This document shows positions 35,849 through 44,916 of a stretch of 64,000 nucleotides of DNA, piece after piece. Position 1 is the stretch's first letter. The number at the start of each line of letters is the position of its first letter. Under the pieces are notes generated by a model. That model was not told where the DNA came from and searched no databases. It was given only the letters and a program-made list of their open reading frames with translations. The stretch comes from Cellulomonas sp. RIT-PI-Y (GTDB lineage: Bacteria; Actinomycetota; Actinomycetes; Actinomycetales; Cellulomonadaceae): assembly GCF_025642745.1 (NCBI RefSeq), contig NZ_JANZKP010000008.1, forward strand, positions 20,764 through 84,763, written 5' to 3'. The position numbers and the translations under genes were made by a program.

Positions 35849-36670
35849 ATGACCACCGAGGACCGGGCCGGCATCCGCGACTACTACGACCGGCTCGGTG
35901 CCGCGGAGTACGACCGTCTCACCACCGACCCCGCCGGCCGGGTGTCCTACGAGGTGCATCGCCGGTTCCTCACCCGTGCGCTGCGGCCCGGCGACCGGGT
36001 GCTGGAGATCGGTGCCGGTCCGGGCCGGTTCACCGAGCTGCTCGCCGACCTGGGGGCTCACGTCGTGGTCACCGACCTGTCCCCCGGGCAGCTGGCCGCC
36101 CACCGGGACCGGCTCGGCGACCACCCGGCGATCGAGCGCCGCGAACTGCTCGACGTCTGCGACACCGGCCGCTACGAGGACAGCGAGTTCGACCTGGTGC
36201 TCGCCTACGGCGGCCCGCTGTCCTACGCCTTCGAGTCCGACGTCGACGCCCTGCGCGGGCTGCTCCGGATCGTGGCCCCCGGTCGCCCGGTGCTGGCCTC
36301 GGTGATGTCCGCGCTCGGCACCTGGCGGCACTCGCTGCCCGGCGTGCTGCGGCTCGCGGAGTCGATCGGTGAGCAGGCCAACGACCTGGTCCTGCGCACC
36401 GGGGATCTGCGGCACGTGCCCGGCGCCGCGCACGTCTGCCGGATGTACCGCTCCGCGGAGCTCGCACCGTGGATCGAACGGGCCGGCGGTCGGCTGGTGG
36501 CCGTCAGCGCCTCGCACTGGGCCGGACTCGCCGACCCCGCGGTGCTGGAGCCGGTCGAGGCCGACCCGGAGCGGTGGGCGTCGTTCCTCGACCAGGAGGA
36601 GCGCGCCTGCGCCGAACCCGGAGCCTGGGACGGCGGCACGCACCTGCTGTTCGCGGCGGTCGCCGCCTAG
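35849..36670 (+). CDS. Class I SAM-dependent methyltransferase
   Basis: This 273-aa methyltransferase has motif I VLEIGAGPGRFTELL, an acidic loop VVVTDLSPGQL, and a motif IV region FDLVLAYGGPLSYAF, as in small-molecule methyltransferases of the UbiE/COQ5-like group. The substrate cannot be predicted. It diverges from the PucR gene. Its stop shares a CTAG with the convergent VOC-protein gene. Confidence 0.85.
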   Translation: MTTEDRAGIRDYYDRLGAAEYDRLTTDPAGRVSYEVHRRFLTRALRPGDRVLEIGAGPGRFTELLADLGAHVVVTDLSPGQLAAHRDRLGDHPAIERRELLDVCDTGRYEDSEFDLVLAYGGPLSYAFESDVDALRGLLRIVAPGRPVLASVMSALGTWRHSLPGVLRLAESIGEQANDLVLRTGDLRHVPGAAHVCRMYRSAELAPWIERAGGRLVAVSASHWAGLADPAVLEPVEADPERWASFLDQEERACAEPGAWDGGTHLLFAAVAA

Positions 36671-37089
36671 TCGGCGGCGCCCGCGATGTTCACCAGCCAG
36701 GTGACGCCGAACCGGTCGGTGAGCATCCCGAAGGCATCGCCCCAGGGGGCCACCGTCAGCGGCTCGATCGGCGTACTGCCCTGGGAGAGCTTCTCCCAGT
36801 AGCCACGCAGCTCAGCGTCGGAGTCGGCGTCCCCGCTCAGCGACACCGAGATCGCGCCGCCCGGGGCGTAGTCCATCGAGTTCGGGGTGTCCGCGGCCAT
36901 CAGGACCAGGCCGTTCGCCCCGATCAGCTGCGAGTGCATGATCTTGTCCTGCTCGTCCGGGTCCTGGCTGGCACCGAACTCCCCGAACGTGCTCCGGGTC
37001 AGCTCGCCGCCGAAGACCGACTGGTAGAAGTCCATCGCCTCGCGAGCGTCGTCGCGGAAGTTCAGATACGGGTTCAGACGGGTGGGCAT
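36667..37089 (-). CDS. VOC-family protein (PhnB-like)
   Basis: This 140-aa protein is of the vicinal-oxygen-chelate fold, of the PhnB/3-demethylubiquinone-methyltransferase-like type (LNPYLNFRDDAREAMDFYQS; final WGDAFGMLTDRFGVTWLVN). It is usually a small metal-binding or resistance-type protein of unknown ligand. The ATG at 37089 has GAGGAG seven bases upstream; the open frame extends to 37152 without a ribosome site. It lies downstream of the LysR gene on the same strand (67 bases apart). Confidence 0.88.
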   Translation of the reverse strand: MPTRLNPYLNFRDDAREAMDFYQSVFGGELTRSTFGEFGASQDPDEQDKIMHSQLIGANGLVLMAADTPNSMDYAPGGAISVSLSGDADSDAELRGYWEKLSQGSTPIEPLTVAPWGDAFGMLTDRFGVTWLVNIAGAAD

Positions 37090-37156
37090 CGTCGACTCCT
37101 CGGTGGACATGTGACCTGGATCACTGTCCTGCGCGGCGCGCACGCTCGTCAAGTGG

Positions 37157-38059
37157 TCAGACCAGATCGAGCCCGGACGCCGCCGCGAGCAGCTCGTCCA
37201 CCACCGCCGACACCGCCGGACCGGGCTCGCGGCGGGTCGCCCGGTGCCGCGCCACCAGTCGCCGCGACCCCAGACCCGGCACCGTCGCCACCGTCACCTG
37301 CTCCGGCAGATCGCCCTGCAACGCCAGCGCCGGCAGCATGCCGATCCCCTGCCCCGCGGCGACCAGCGCCAGCGCCACGTCGAAGTCGTAGTACACGTGC
37401 CGCACCGTCATCGGGCCGAGCGCCCCCGCGATCCGGCCCAGCGCCCGCGCCGCCGCCGTCCCCGGTTCCGCCCCCAGCCAGGTCGCACCGGCCAGGTCGG
37501 ACAGCTGGGTCGGCGTCGCCACCGTCGGCGGCAGCACCGCGCGCCACGGCTCCTCCAGCAGCACCACGTCCCGCTGCCCGCGCGGCACGTGGCTGTCCGC
37601 GTCCTCGTCCCGCTCCAGCAGCACGATGTCCGCGTCCCCCTCGCGCAGCCGCCGCAACGACTCCGCGGGCTCGCGTTCCTCGATCACCAGGTCCAGGCCG
37701 GGGTGGTGCTCCGCGATCATCCCCATCGCCGGGGCGATCACCGCTCGGATCGCGGTCTGGAAGCCCGCCACCGTCACCCGGCCGGAGAGCTCGCCCTCCA
37801 TCGCCGCCAGCGACTTGCGCGCCTCGACCAGCTCCGCCTCGATCCGCTCCGCCGCCTCGGCCAGGATCCGGCCCGCGGCGGTCAGCGTGGCCCCCCGCGG
37901 CCCGCGGTCCAGCACCGCGACGCCTTCCTCGGCCTCGAGTCGCTGAATCTGCTGTGACACGGCCGAGGCCGTCACATGCAGCAGATCGGCCGCCGCGAGC
38001 ACCCCTCCTGCCCGGTGCACGGCCAGCAGCACAGCGAGTCTTCGCGGGTCCGTTGCCAA
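37157..38059 (-). CDS. LysR-family transcriptional regulator
   Basis: This 300-aa LysR regulator has an N-terminal winged helix (residues 5-62, with AADLLHVTASAVSQQIQRLE) and a two-lobed effector domain. The start is a TTG at 38059 with AGAGGT six bases upstream. It diverges from the small membrane protein gene at 38211, so control of that gene or itself is expected. The intergenic DNA is locally AT-rich near 38061-38120. Confidence 0.9.
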   Translation of the reverse strand: MATDPRRLAVLLAVHRAGGVLAAADLLHVTASAVSQQIQRLEAEEGVAVLDRGPRGATLTAAGRILAEAAERIEAELVEARKSLAAMEGELSGRVTVAGFQTAIRAVIAPAMGMIAEHHPGLDLVIEEREPAESLRRLREGDADIVLLERDEDADSHVPRGQRDVVLLEEPWRAVLPPTVATPTQLSDLAGATWLGAEPGTAAARALGRIAGALGPMTVRHVYYDFDVALALVAAGQGIGMLPALALQGDLPEQVTVATVPGLGSRRLVARHRATRREPGPAVSAVVDELLAAASGLDLV

Positions 38060-38210
38060 CGCTTTACCTCTTTAGCTCCACTACATCCCTGGTCCAACTT
38101 TGTTCGATTGTGCTGAAGGACGCAAACGCGCAGACTGAGGGGGTCGCACCGGCCCCGACCGGCGACAACCCCACCCCCTCGCCCGCCTTCGTCATGCCCG
38201 GAGTACGCCC

Positions 38211-38555
38211 ATGTCCGCAGTCATCACCGCCCTCGGTTGGGTCGGCGCGGTCACCTGCCTCATCGCCTATGTGTTCGTCACCCGTGGGAAGTGGGCACCC
38301 ACCTCCGGGCGCTACCAGCTGGCCAACGTGATCAGCGGCCTGTTCATGGGCCTGGTCGCGGCATCCTCCGGCGTGTGGCCGTCGGTGCTGACCAACCTGG
38401 TGTGGATGGTCGTCGGGGCGCACGCGGTGATGGTGGTGCTGCGGGCGCGTCGTCAGCGGGCGCGGGACCGCGTGCCGGCCGCGGCGGCTGCCGTGCTGCC
38501 GACCCAGGCCGGGTCACCCGCGCTGGAGTCCGCGCCGGTCTCGCTCGCCGCCTAG
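38211..38555 (+). CDS. Small membrane protein, CBU_0592-like
   Basis: This 114-aa protein has about three membrane helices and a short Ala/Val-rich cytoplasmic tail. It resembles the small CBU_0592-type membrane family, with GRYQLANVISGLFMGL in the second helix region; its function is unknown. GGAG lies nine bases before the ATG. It is the divergent neighbour of the LysR gene and overlaps the convergent DUF1905 gene at a CTAG. Confidence 0.8.
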   Translation: MSAVITALGWVGAVTCLIAYVFVTRGKWAPTSGRYQLANVISGLFMGLVAASSGVWPSVLTNLVWMVVGAHAVMVVLRARRQRARDRVPAAAAAVLPTQAGSPALESAPVSLAA

Positions 38556-38845
38556 AGCTCCACCACGCGCAGGGCGACCTGCACCGGGCTGTGCAGCGTC
38601 AGCCCCTCCGCGTCCCGGACCGCGCGCTTGATCGGCAGCGAGTAGCCGTCCTCGCCGGGGAAGATCGACGTCCGCCACGTGGTGCCGCCGACCGTGACCT
38701 CCACCCGGACCGACCCGAAGCCGTGGGTGTAGGCGGCGGCGCGGTCGAGGATCTCGTCGGAGATCGCGGCGGGCACGCTGACGAAGGTCCACAGGTCGGG
38801 GCGGGAGGACCACTGCCAGAGCGGGGCCTCGAAGGTGACGCGCAT
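38552..38845 (-). CDS. DUF1905 protein
   Basis: This small protein (97 aa) is of the DUF1905 family, with FEAPLWQW at the start and TTWRTSIFPGEDGYSLPIKR in the centre. The family is a compact beta-barrel of unknown function. The ATG at 38845 is followed by a complete domain, so nothing appears missing. It is downstream of the UbiB-like gene on the same strand (47-base gap). Confidence 0.85.
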   Translation of the reverse strand: MRVTFEAPLWQWSSRPDLWTFVSVPAAISDEILDRAAAYTHGFGSVRVEVTVGGTTWRTSIFPGEDGYSLPIKRAVRDAEGLTLHSPVQVALRVVEL

Positions 38846-38892
38846 GGAGGCATCGTGGCGCACGGCGCCGACACCGGCCCGCTCGGAGCGGT

Positions 38893-40575
38893 CTACCGCC
38901 GCCGCCGTCCGGCCAGCACCGCATGGCCCAGCGGCAGCACCGACGCGACCATCAACCCGGCCCCCAGCGCCCCGTCGTCCGCCCGCAGCAGCGCCCCCGC
39001 GATCACCAACCCCGCGAACAGCACCGCCGACACCACGCGTCCCACCGCCCGCTCGACCGCGGCCAGCCGTCGCTCGGTCCCGGGCGAGGCCACCGCCAGC
39101 CGCCCGTGCTCGATCTGGGTCAGCACGCCGTCGATCCGTCGCGGCATCCCGGCCAGCGACGCCACGGTCGACATCGCCTGCCGGCCGAGGTCCTGCACGG
39201 TGCGCCCGCCCTCGCTGCGCACCAGCGATCCGGCGTAGGGCTCGACGGCCTGCCACATGTTGAAGGCCGGGTTCAGCGTGCTGCACACCCCGGACACCAG
39301 CGAGATCGCCCGGATGATCAGCAGGAAGTTCTCCGGCAGCTGCACCGGCAGCGTGCGCAGGGTCTCGCCGAACTCGTCCGCGAAGTCGACCATCTCCCGG
39401 CGGTCGACCGCCGCCAGCTCGGAGACGGCCATCCCGCCGAACCGGTCGAAGAGCTCGGTCATCGCCCGTTCCAGCCCCGCGGTGTCCGCGCTGGGCAGCA
39501 GGACGCCGATCCGCTGGATCCCGGCCACCATGCCGCGCGCGTCCCGGCCCACGATCGCGATCACCACGTCCCGCAGGCCCGCGCGCAGGTCGTCCGGGAT
39601 CTGCCCCATCATCCCGAAGTCGACGAACGTCAGCGTCCAGTCGTCCCCGCCCGGGGTCACGAAGATGTTGCCCGGGTGCGGGTCCGCGTGGAAGAAGCCG
39701 TGCACGAACAGCTGCTCGAAGGTGACCCGCGCCAGCTCGTCCGCGACCGCGTCCGGGTCCACCCCGGCCGCCCGCAGCGACTCGACGTCGGAGATCTTGA
39801 TCGCGCTGACGTCCTCCAGGGTGAGCACCCGCCCGGCGGTCCGCTCCCAGGCCACCCGCGGCGTCGCCACCCGCGCGTCCTCGGCGAACCCCTCGGCGAA
39901 CCGTTCCGCGCTGCCCGCCTCGTGCAGGTAGTCGATCTCCAGCAGGCTGGTGGCGGCGAACTCCTCGACGATGGCCGGCGCGTCCACCCGCGAGGACACG
40001 AACCGGACCCGGCTCAGCCAGCCCGCGATCCGGCGCAGCGCCGCCAGGTCGATCCGGACGATCGTGTCGATCCCCGGCCGCTGCACCTTGACCACGACGT
40101 CGGCGAAGCCGGCGTCCTCCGCCAGACCCGTCGACAGCCGCGCCCGGTGCGCCTGGCCCAACGACGCCGCGGCGACCGGCACCGGGTCGAAGGACGCGAA
40201 CGCCCGCTCCAGCGTGACACCCAGGTCGGCCTCGGCCACGGTCCGGATCCCGTCGAAGGGCACCGCGGGCACCTCGTCCTGCAGCCCGTCCAGCTCGGCG
40301 GTGATCTCCGGCGGCAGGACGTCCAGCCGGGTCGACATGAACTGACCGACCTTGATCATCAGCCCGCCGAGCTCCAGCGCCAGACCGTGGAAGCGCCGCG
40401 CGAACCGCCGCAGCCGTTCGGTCCGCCCCCGGTCCGACACCCCGCCGAGCCCGAACCGGGGCAGCACCAGCTCGAACCACCACTCGACCACCATGAACCG
40501 CGCGGCGAACCGCACGATCCGCCGGTACCGGGCCCGCGCCTCCCGCGCGGTCAGCTCGCGGTGCCCAGCCGCCAC
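38893..40575 (-). CDS. ABC1/UbiB-family kinase-like membrane protein
   Basis: This 560-aa protein-kinase-like protein has the UbiB signatures: KVGQFMSTR (KxGQ, near residue 76), Ala-rich loop AAASLGQAHRA, HADPHPGNIFV and DFGMMG. Two C-terminal helices (AVLFAGLVIAGALL and GLMVASVLPLGHAVLAG) anchor it. UbiB-like ATPases help lipid or quinone handling in membranes. The GTG at 40575 is three bases after the PadR stop, so the two genes form one operon. Confidence 0.88.
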   Translation of the reverse strand: MAAGHRELTAREARARYRRIVRFAARFMVVEWWFELVLPRFGLGGVSDRGRTERLRRFARRFHGLALELGGLMIKVGQFMSTRLDVLPPEITAELDGLQDEVPAVPFDGIRTVAEADLGVTLERAFASFDPVPVAAASLGQAHRARLSTGLAEDAGFADVVVKVQRPGIDTIVRIDLAALRRIAGWLSRVRFVSSRVDAPAIVEEFAATSLLEIDYLHEAGSAERFAEGFAEDARVATPRVAWERTAGRVLTLEDVSAIKISDVESLRAAGVDPDAVADELARVTFEQLFVHGFFHADPHPGNIFVTPGGDDWTLTFVDFGMMGQIPDDLRAGLRDVVIAIVGRDARGMVAGIQRIGVLLPSADTAGLERAMTELFDRFGGMAVSELAAVDRREMVDFADEFGETLRTLPVQLPENFLLIIRAISLVSGVCSTLNPAFNMWQAVEPYAGSLVRSEGGRTVQDLGRQAMSTVASLAGMPRRIDGVLTQIEHGRLAVASPGTERRLAAVERAVGRVVSAVLFAGLVIAGALLRADDGALGAGLMVASVLPLGHAVLAGRRRR

Positions 40576-40578
40576 GCC

Positions 40579-41127
40579 CTAGCCCTCGGCCAGGATCGTG
40601 TAGATCTTGCGGCGGGCGTCGTTCACCACCTGCACCGCCTGGTCGATCTGCTCCGGGGTCGCGTCCCGCCCGAGCTGCGCCAACGCCTGGGCGAGCTTGA
40701 CCCCCGCCTTCGGCAGCGCGGACGACCGCTCGGTGTCGTGGTGGCGTGTGGACTCCCACGGCAGCGCGTCCAGCGCCTCCGCCGCCTCGGCACCAGCCTC
40801 GGTCAGCACGTAGGTCTTCTTCTCCCCCGCGGTCTCGACCCGGACCAGGCCCTCGTCGGCGAGCAGCTGCAGCGTCGGGTACACCGACCCCGGGCTGGGC
40901 CGCCAGGTGCCGGCGCTGCGCTTCTCGATCTCGTTGATCAGCTGGTAGCCGTGCATCGGCTCCTCGGCGAGCAGCGCGAGGATCGCGGCCCGGACGTCAC
41001 CGCGCGGGCGACGGGGCGGACCGGGGTGGCGGTCGAGCATCTCGCGGGCTCCCTCGACCAGGTCACGGAGGCCGGCACCGAGCCGGTCGCCGCTTCGCAG
41101 TCCTTCGGTGCTGAATCCGGTGTGCAT
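40579..41127 (-). CDS. PadR-family transcriptional regulator
   Basis: This 182-aa PadR regulator has a winged helix (AAILALLAEEPMHGYQLINE) and the beta-hairpin TWRPSPGSVYPTLQLLADEG, followed by a C-terminal dimer helix. A palindrome, CGATATATCG, lies about 30 bases upstream of the ATG. This supports autoregulation of the padR-ubiB operon, possibly in response to membrane or phenolic stress. Confidence 0.9.
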   Translation of the reverse strand: MHTGFSTEGLRSGDRLGAGLRDLVEGAREMLDRHPGPPRRPRGDVRAAILALLAEEPMHGYQLINEIEKRSAGTWRPSPGSVYPTLQLLADEGLVRVETAGEKKTYVLTEAGAEAAEALDALPWESTRHHDTERSSALPKAGVKLAQALAQLGRDATPEQIDQAVQVVNDARRKIYTILAEG

Positions 41128-41156
41128 GGCGATCTCCCGTCGTGAGCGATAGGTAG

Positions 41157-41166
41157 CGATATATCG
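41157..41166. promoter_or_regulatory. Probable PadR operator
   Basis: CGATATATCG is a perfect palindrome in AT-rich sequence that stands out in this G+C-rich DNA, upstream of padR. AT-rich palindromes with this core are common for PadR repressors. Confidence 0.65.
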
Positions 41167-41228
41167 TAACGCCGCTCGGGGGTGGAGGCCCGGCGTCGCT
41201 CCGCGCGTGGTGCGTCCCGGGACGACGA

Positions 41229-41259
41229 CGCCCCGACCTGCACGGGGCAGGCCGGGGCG
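41229..41259 (-). terminator. Hairpin downstream of ssrA
   Basis: CGCCCCG...CGGGGCG and CCTGC...GCAGG form a 12-bp stem with one mismatch and a 5-base loop, starting 16 bases beyond the tmRNA 3' end. There is no T tract. Confidence 0.6.
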
Positions 41260-41274
41260 TGGCGATCACAGAAG

Positions 41275-41639
41275 TGGAGGTGGCGGGAATCGAACCCGCG
41301 TCCGATGACGAAAAACCAGGGCTTCTCCGGGCGCAGTCCGCAGCTGCTTTTCTCGGCCCCCACCATCACACGGACAAGTAGTGGACGGGCCCAGTCACGT
41401 GAAAGTCCCCGCAGCCCCCGTGACCAAGGCTACGAGCAGTGGCTTCCTAGATGACGCCAGGAACTGAGACGGAAGCTAGCTCAGGCTGACGGACTTCGGG
41501 ACTCGCTCAGGCGGCGAGGGCGAAGTCGGTGCGCTTGGAATCGGCACCTATAGGTTTGCATGGAGCGTTGACGAGATGACCATGCATCCTCGGCCCGCTT
41601 CCCCTGGATCGACGATCACCGTCGAAACCGATCACCCCC
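41275..41639 (-). ncRNA. ssrA: tmRNA
   Basis: This is transfer-messenger RNA, about 365 bases, on the minus strand. The acceptor stem is formed by GGGGGTG at the 5' end (41639 downward) and CACCTCC near the 3' end. A T-loop GGTTCGATTCC near the 3' end gives the tRNA-like domain; CCA is not encoded. The tag reading frame runs from the resume GCC at 41545-41543 to TGA at 41509-41507 and encodes ADSKRTDFALAA. Together with SmpB (50593-51063) it rescues stalled ribosomes. Confidence 0.96.
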
Positions 41640-41755
41640 TGTGAAGTTGTCAAGCACCACGCGAACGTGGCTCGACCAGTCTACCGGTCCAACCGCGCCG
41701 GCCGCACCGTGATTCCCGTCGACGCCGGACGACCGCACCGACCATGCTGGGCGGC

Positions 41756-42232
41756 ATGCGCCTGCGCCCCGCCACCGCCGCCGATCGCCCGCTGCTGCTC
41801 GCCTGCACGGTCGAGGCGGTGAACTGGACCGGAGAGGACCGCGCCGACCCCACCGACCCGCTGCTGACGACGTACGTGACCGACTTCCCGGACCGTCCCG
41901 GGGACGCCGGGATCGTGGCGGAGGACGACGACGGACCGCTCGGCGCGGCGTGGCTGCGGCTGCTGCCCGGCGGATGGGGCCACGTCGCGGACGACGTCCC
42001 GGAACTGAGCCTGGCGGTCCTGCCGCGCGGACGGGGCCGGGGCGTGGGCTCCGCGCTGCTGGCCGGCATCCTGGCCGATCCGCCCCGGGTGAGCCTGTCC
42101 GTCGAGGACGGCAACGACCGCGCCCGTGGCATGTACGAGCGGGCCGGCTTCACAGTGGTGGGCCGGGTCGGCGGATCGGACACCATGCTGCGGGTGCGGG
42201 ACGACTCCCCCGGCGGCACGATGCCGCGATGA
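41756..42232 (+). CDS. GNAT acetyltransferase
   Basis: This 158-aa GNAT-fold protein starts MRLRPATAADRPLLL. The acetyl-CoA loop is PRGRGRGVGSALL near residue 95, and RGMYERAGFTVVG is the last helix. The substrate is unknown. The start at 41756 matches usual GNAT N-termini; an in-frame ATG at 41744 is also possible and no clear ribosome site separates them. The next gene starts within its stop (ATGA). Confidence 0.82.
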   Translation: MRLRPATAADRPLLLACTVEAVNWTGEDRADPTDPLLTTYVTDFPDRPGDAGIVAEDDDGPLGAAWLRLLPGGWGHVADDVPELSLAVLPRGRGRGVGSALLAGILADPPRVSLSVEDGNDRARGMYERAGFTVVGRVGGSDTMLRVRDDSPGGTMPR

Positions 42233-42708
42233 CCGATGTGGACCCCACCGACGGCCGGGACGAGACGCTCACCGAGCGGATGGACCGGAACTGGAACGAG
42301 CTGCTGCAGGAGCTGCGGGTCGCCCAGACCGGGGTGCAGATCCTCACCGGGTTCCTGCTGACCGTGCCGTTCCAGTCCCGGTTCACCGAGCTGGACGACT
42401 ACCAGCGGGCGGTCTACCTGGTCCTGGTGGTGCTGGCGATCACCGCGACCGGACTGATCGTCGCGCCGGTCTCGCTGCACCGGGTGCTGTTCCGGCGGCA
42501 CCGCAAGGAGTCGCTGGTGTCGCATGCGGACCGGCTGGCCCGGGCGGGGCTGGGCGTGCTGGCACTGGTGCTGGGCGGGTCGGCGCTGCTGTTGTTCGAC
42601 CTGGTGTGGAACCGGGCGGCGGGGGTCGTCGCGGGGGTGGCCGTGCTGGTGCTGCTGGCCGTGGTGTGGGTGGCGATACCGGTCCGGCTGGCGCGCCGGG
42701 CGGAGTGA
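42229..42708 (+). CDS. DUF6328 membrane protein
   Basis: This 159-aa integral membrane protein of the DUF6328 family has a charged N-terminus (ELLQELRVAQTGVQILTGFL) and about four helices; no function is known. The ATG overlaps the acetyltransferase stop. It converges on the SorC gene with one base between stops. Confidence 0.82.
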   Translation: MTDVDPTDGRDETLTERMDRNWNELLQELRVAQTGVQILTGFLLTVPFQSRFTELDDYQRAVYLVLVVLAITATGLIVAPVSLHRVLFRRHRKESLVSHADRLARAGLGVLALVLGGSALLLFDLVWNRAAGVVAGVAVLVLLAVVWVAIPVRLARRAE

Positions 42709-42709
42709 C

Positions 42710-43678
42710 TCACCCCCGCCGCGACGACCGCAGCCCGGTCAGCTCCACGGCCAGGTCGTGGTCCACGATCAGGTCCGTCACCGCGTGCGCCAGCAGCGCC
42801 GCGTGCACGGCGGGGACTTTCGCATGCCCGGTGGCGACCAGGATCCGGCGCGGGATGCGGCGCAGCTGCGGCAGCGGCATCCCGGAGGACCGCTCGTTCA
42901 GGTCGATCCCGGTGGTCGTGCCGTCCGAGCGCAGGAAGATCGAGCCGACGTCGCCGACCACGCCCTGTTCCGCGAGCCGTTCGACGTCGGCGCGCTCCAG
43001 GTAGCCCGAGCGGTAGAGGTGCCCGGGGACCTCGCTGCCGAGGCTGCCGACCGAGCTGAGCGAGACGTCCGCGTGCCGTTGCATCTGGAGCACCCGCTGC
43101 ACGGAGCGCTCGCGCCACATCGCCCGGCGGGTGGCCGCGTCGTCGAAGAACGCCGGCACCGGGAAGTGGTGCACCGAGGCGTCGAAGGCCGCGCCGAACA
43201 GGTCGATGATGCTGGAGGCGTAGGCGATGCCGGAGCTGTAGGTGTTGCCGGAGCCGTTGAGCTGGACGACCCGGGAGCCGGTGGTGCGGCGCGGGATCAG
43301 GTGCCGGGCGACCGCGGCGACGGTGGTGCCCCACGGGATGACCAGGGTCATGTCGCTGCCGAACACCGCCCGGACGTGCTCGGCGCCGCGGAGGGCGACC
43401 TGTTCCAGCCGGTCGACCTCGCTGGTGCCGGTCGCCACCGGGACGACCTCGGCGTGCACGCCGTACTGCTCCTCCAGGGTGCGGGCGACCTCGGAGGACC
43501 GGCGTTCGCTGTGGTGGACGGCGATCTCGACCACACCCCGCTCGCGGGCCTGGGTGAGCATCCGGGAGACGGTGGACCGGGACACGTGCCGCCGTTCGGC
43601 GATCTCCCGCATGGACAGCCCGTCCAGGTGGTACATCTCGGCCACGGCCGCCAGGGCTGCGCGTCGGTCGCGGTGCAC
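42710..43678 (-). CDS. SorC-family sugar-responsive regulator
   Basis: This 322-aa regulator has an N-terminal helix-turn-helix (about residues 19-40, LSMREIAERRHVSRSTVSRM) and a C-terminal sugar-phosphate-binding domain of the SorC/DeoR-like type, as in the erythritol regulator EryD. It is the last gene of the tetrulose operon, 15 bases after the RpiB-type gene, so it is likely autoregulated. The inverted repeat at 47478-47506 before the first gene is its probable target. The GTG at 43678 is the start. Confidence 0.9.
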   Translation of the reverse strand: MHRDRRAALAAVAEMYHLDGLSMREIAERRHVSRSTVSRMLTQARERGVVEIAVHHSERRSSEVARTLEEQYGVHAEVVPVATGTSEVDRLEQVALRGAEHVRAVFGSDMTLVIPWGTTVAAVARHLIPRRTTGSRVVQLNGSGNTYSSGIAYASSIIDLFGAAFDASVHHFPVPAFFDDAATRRAMWRERSVQRVLQMQRHADVSLSSVGSLGSEVPGHLYRSGYLERADVERLAEQGVVGDVGSIFLRSDGTTTGIDLNERSSGMPLPQLRRIPRRILVATGHAKVPAVHAALLAHAVTDLIVDHDLAVELTGLRSSRRG

Positions 43679-43693
43679 GGTCCCCTCCTCAGG

Positions 43694-44161
43694 TCAGCAG
43701 GCGCCGCTCTCGTAGGAGCTGATCGCGTCCACCTTGGCCGCCGACGCCGACGCCGGGTCGAAACGGTAGTCCAGCCACTCGTCGACCAGCTTCTTGGCCA
43801 GCTCCAACCCGATCACCCGCTGGCCCATGGTGAGCACCTGGGCGTTGTTCGACTTCACGGCGCGCTCGACGGAGTAGGAGTCGTGGGCGGTGACGGCGCG
43901 GATCCCGGCGACCTTGTTGGCGCTGATCGCGACACCGAGGCCGGTGCCGCAGAACAGCAGCGCGCGGTCGGCCTGCCCGGCGACGATCTTCTCCGCGGCG
44001 GTCACGGCGACGTGCGGGTAGGCGGTGTCCTCGCCGGCGTGCACCCCCACGTCCTGCACCGAGGCGACCCGCGGGTCGGCGGCCAGCAGGTCGCGCAGGG
44101 CGTCCTTGTACTGCAGGCCCGCCTCGTCGCTGCCGACGATGATCCGCAGGGTGTCGCTCAT
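43694..44161 (-). CDS. RpiB-type aldose-ketose isomerase (EryI-like)
   Basis: This 155-aa RpiB/LacAB-family isomerase has catalytic Cys71 in FCGTGLGV and the [14 protein letters not shown] block. The N-terminus [17 protein letters not shown] resembles the EryI branch (D-erythrulose 4-phosphate to D-erythrose 4-phosphate) more than ribose-5-phosphate isomerase B. Its ATG overlaps the stop of the TIM paralogue by one base. Position in the operon supports the tetrose role; the exact substrate is inferred. Confidence 0.85.
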   Translation of the reverse strand: MSDTLRIIVGSDEAGLQYKDALRDLLAADPRVASVQDVGVHAGEDTAYPHVAVTAAEKIVAGQADRALLFCGTGLGVAISANKVAGIRAVTAHDSYSVERAVKSNNAQVLTMGQRVIGLELAKKLVDEWLDYRFDPASASAAKVDAISSYESGAC

Positions 44162-44916
44162 CAGGAGTCCTCTCCGGCGCGCACGGTGCGCGCCATCTCG
44201 TCCAGCACGTCCGCCAGGGCGGCGGGGTCGTGCGCGCGGCGGCCCAGGAACAGGCCGTCGACGTGCGGGTGCAGCGCCGCGAAGGTGCCGGGTCCCGCGG
44301 TGCCGCCGTACAACAGCCGCACGGTGCGGCCGCGGTGCTGCGCCCAGCGGCGCAACCGGTCGGCGACCTCGGTGACGTGGGTGGCGGGGGCGGGGTCCTC
44401 GGCGCCGATCGCCCAGACCGGCTCGTAGGCGACGACCACCGGGACGCTGGGCGCCACGCCGGCCAGCACCGCGTCGAGCTGACGCACGCAGCGCACCGCC
44501 GCGTCCACCGGGTCGGTGCGCGGGTCCTCGCCGACGCAGATCAGCGGCTCGACGCCGACGCCCACCGCGGCGCGGGCCTGCGCGGCGAACAGGTCGTCGC
44601 TCTCCCCCGCGGCCCGGCGCTCGGCGTGGCCGATCTCCCCGTACCGGACCCCGAGCTCGGCGAGCACCGCCGCGGGGACCTCGCCGGTCGCGGCGCCGGG
44701 GTCGGCGACCGAGACGGACTGGGCGCCGACCGCGCAGACGTCTCCGAGCACGGCCACCGCCTCCGGCACCGAGGTGAGCTGCGGCAGCACCGCGACCTCG
44801 ACCGCGGGCCGGGCGGCGGCGACCGGGCGCACCACGGCCAGCCAGCGGGCGGTCTCGGCATGACCGAGATACGCCTTCAGGCTGACCGCGGCGAGCGGCC
44901 TGGCGGCCTGGGTCAC
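44161..44916 (-). CDS. Triosephosphate-isomerase paralogue (LerI/EryH-like)
   Basis: This 251-aa TIM-barrel isomerase keeps the catalytic residues Lys14 (SLKAYLGH), His97 (EIGHAER) and Glu165 (AYEPVWAIG). The SLKAYLGH start differs from the NWK motif of glycolytic TIM and matches the L-erythrulose-1-phosphate isomerase group (LerI/EryH). The GTG start overlaps the kinase stop (GTGA) and the stop overlaps the RpiB-type start, so all three are coupled. It should turn L-erythrulose 1-phosphate into D-erythrulose 4-phosphate. Confidence 0.86.
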   Translation of the reverse strand: MTQAARPLAAVSLKAYLGHAETARWLAVVRPVAAARPAVEVAVLPQLTSVPEAVAVLGDVCAVGAQSVSVADPGAATGEVPAAVLAELGVRYGEIGHAERRAAGESDDLFAAQARAAVGVGVEPLICVGEDPRTDPVDAAVRCVRQLDAVLAGVAPSVPVVVAYEPVWAIGAEDPAPATHVTEVADRLRRWAQHRGRTVRLLYGGTAGPGTFAALHPHVDGLFLGRRAHDPAALADVLDEMARTVRAGEDS

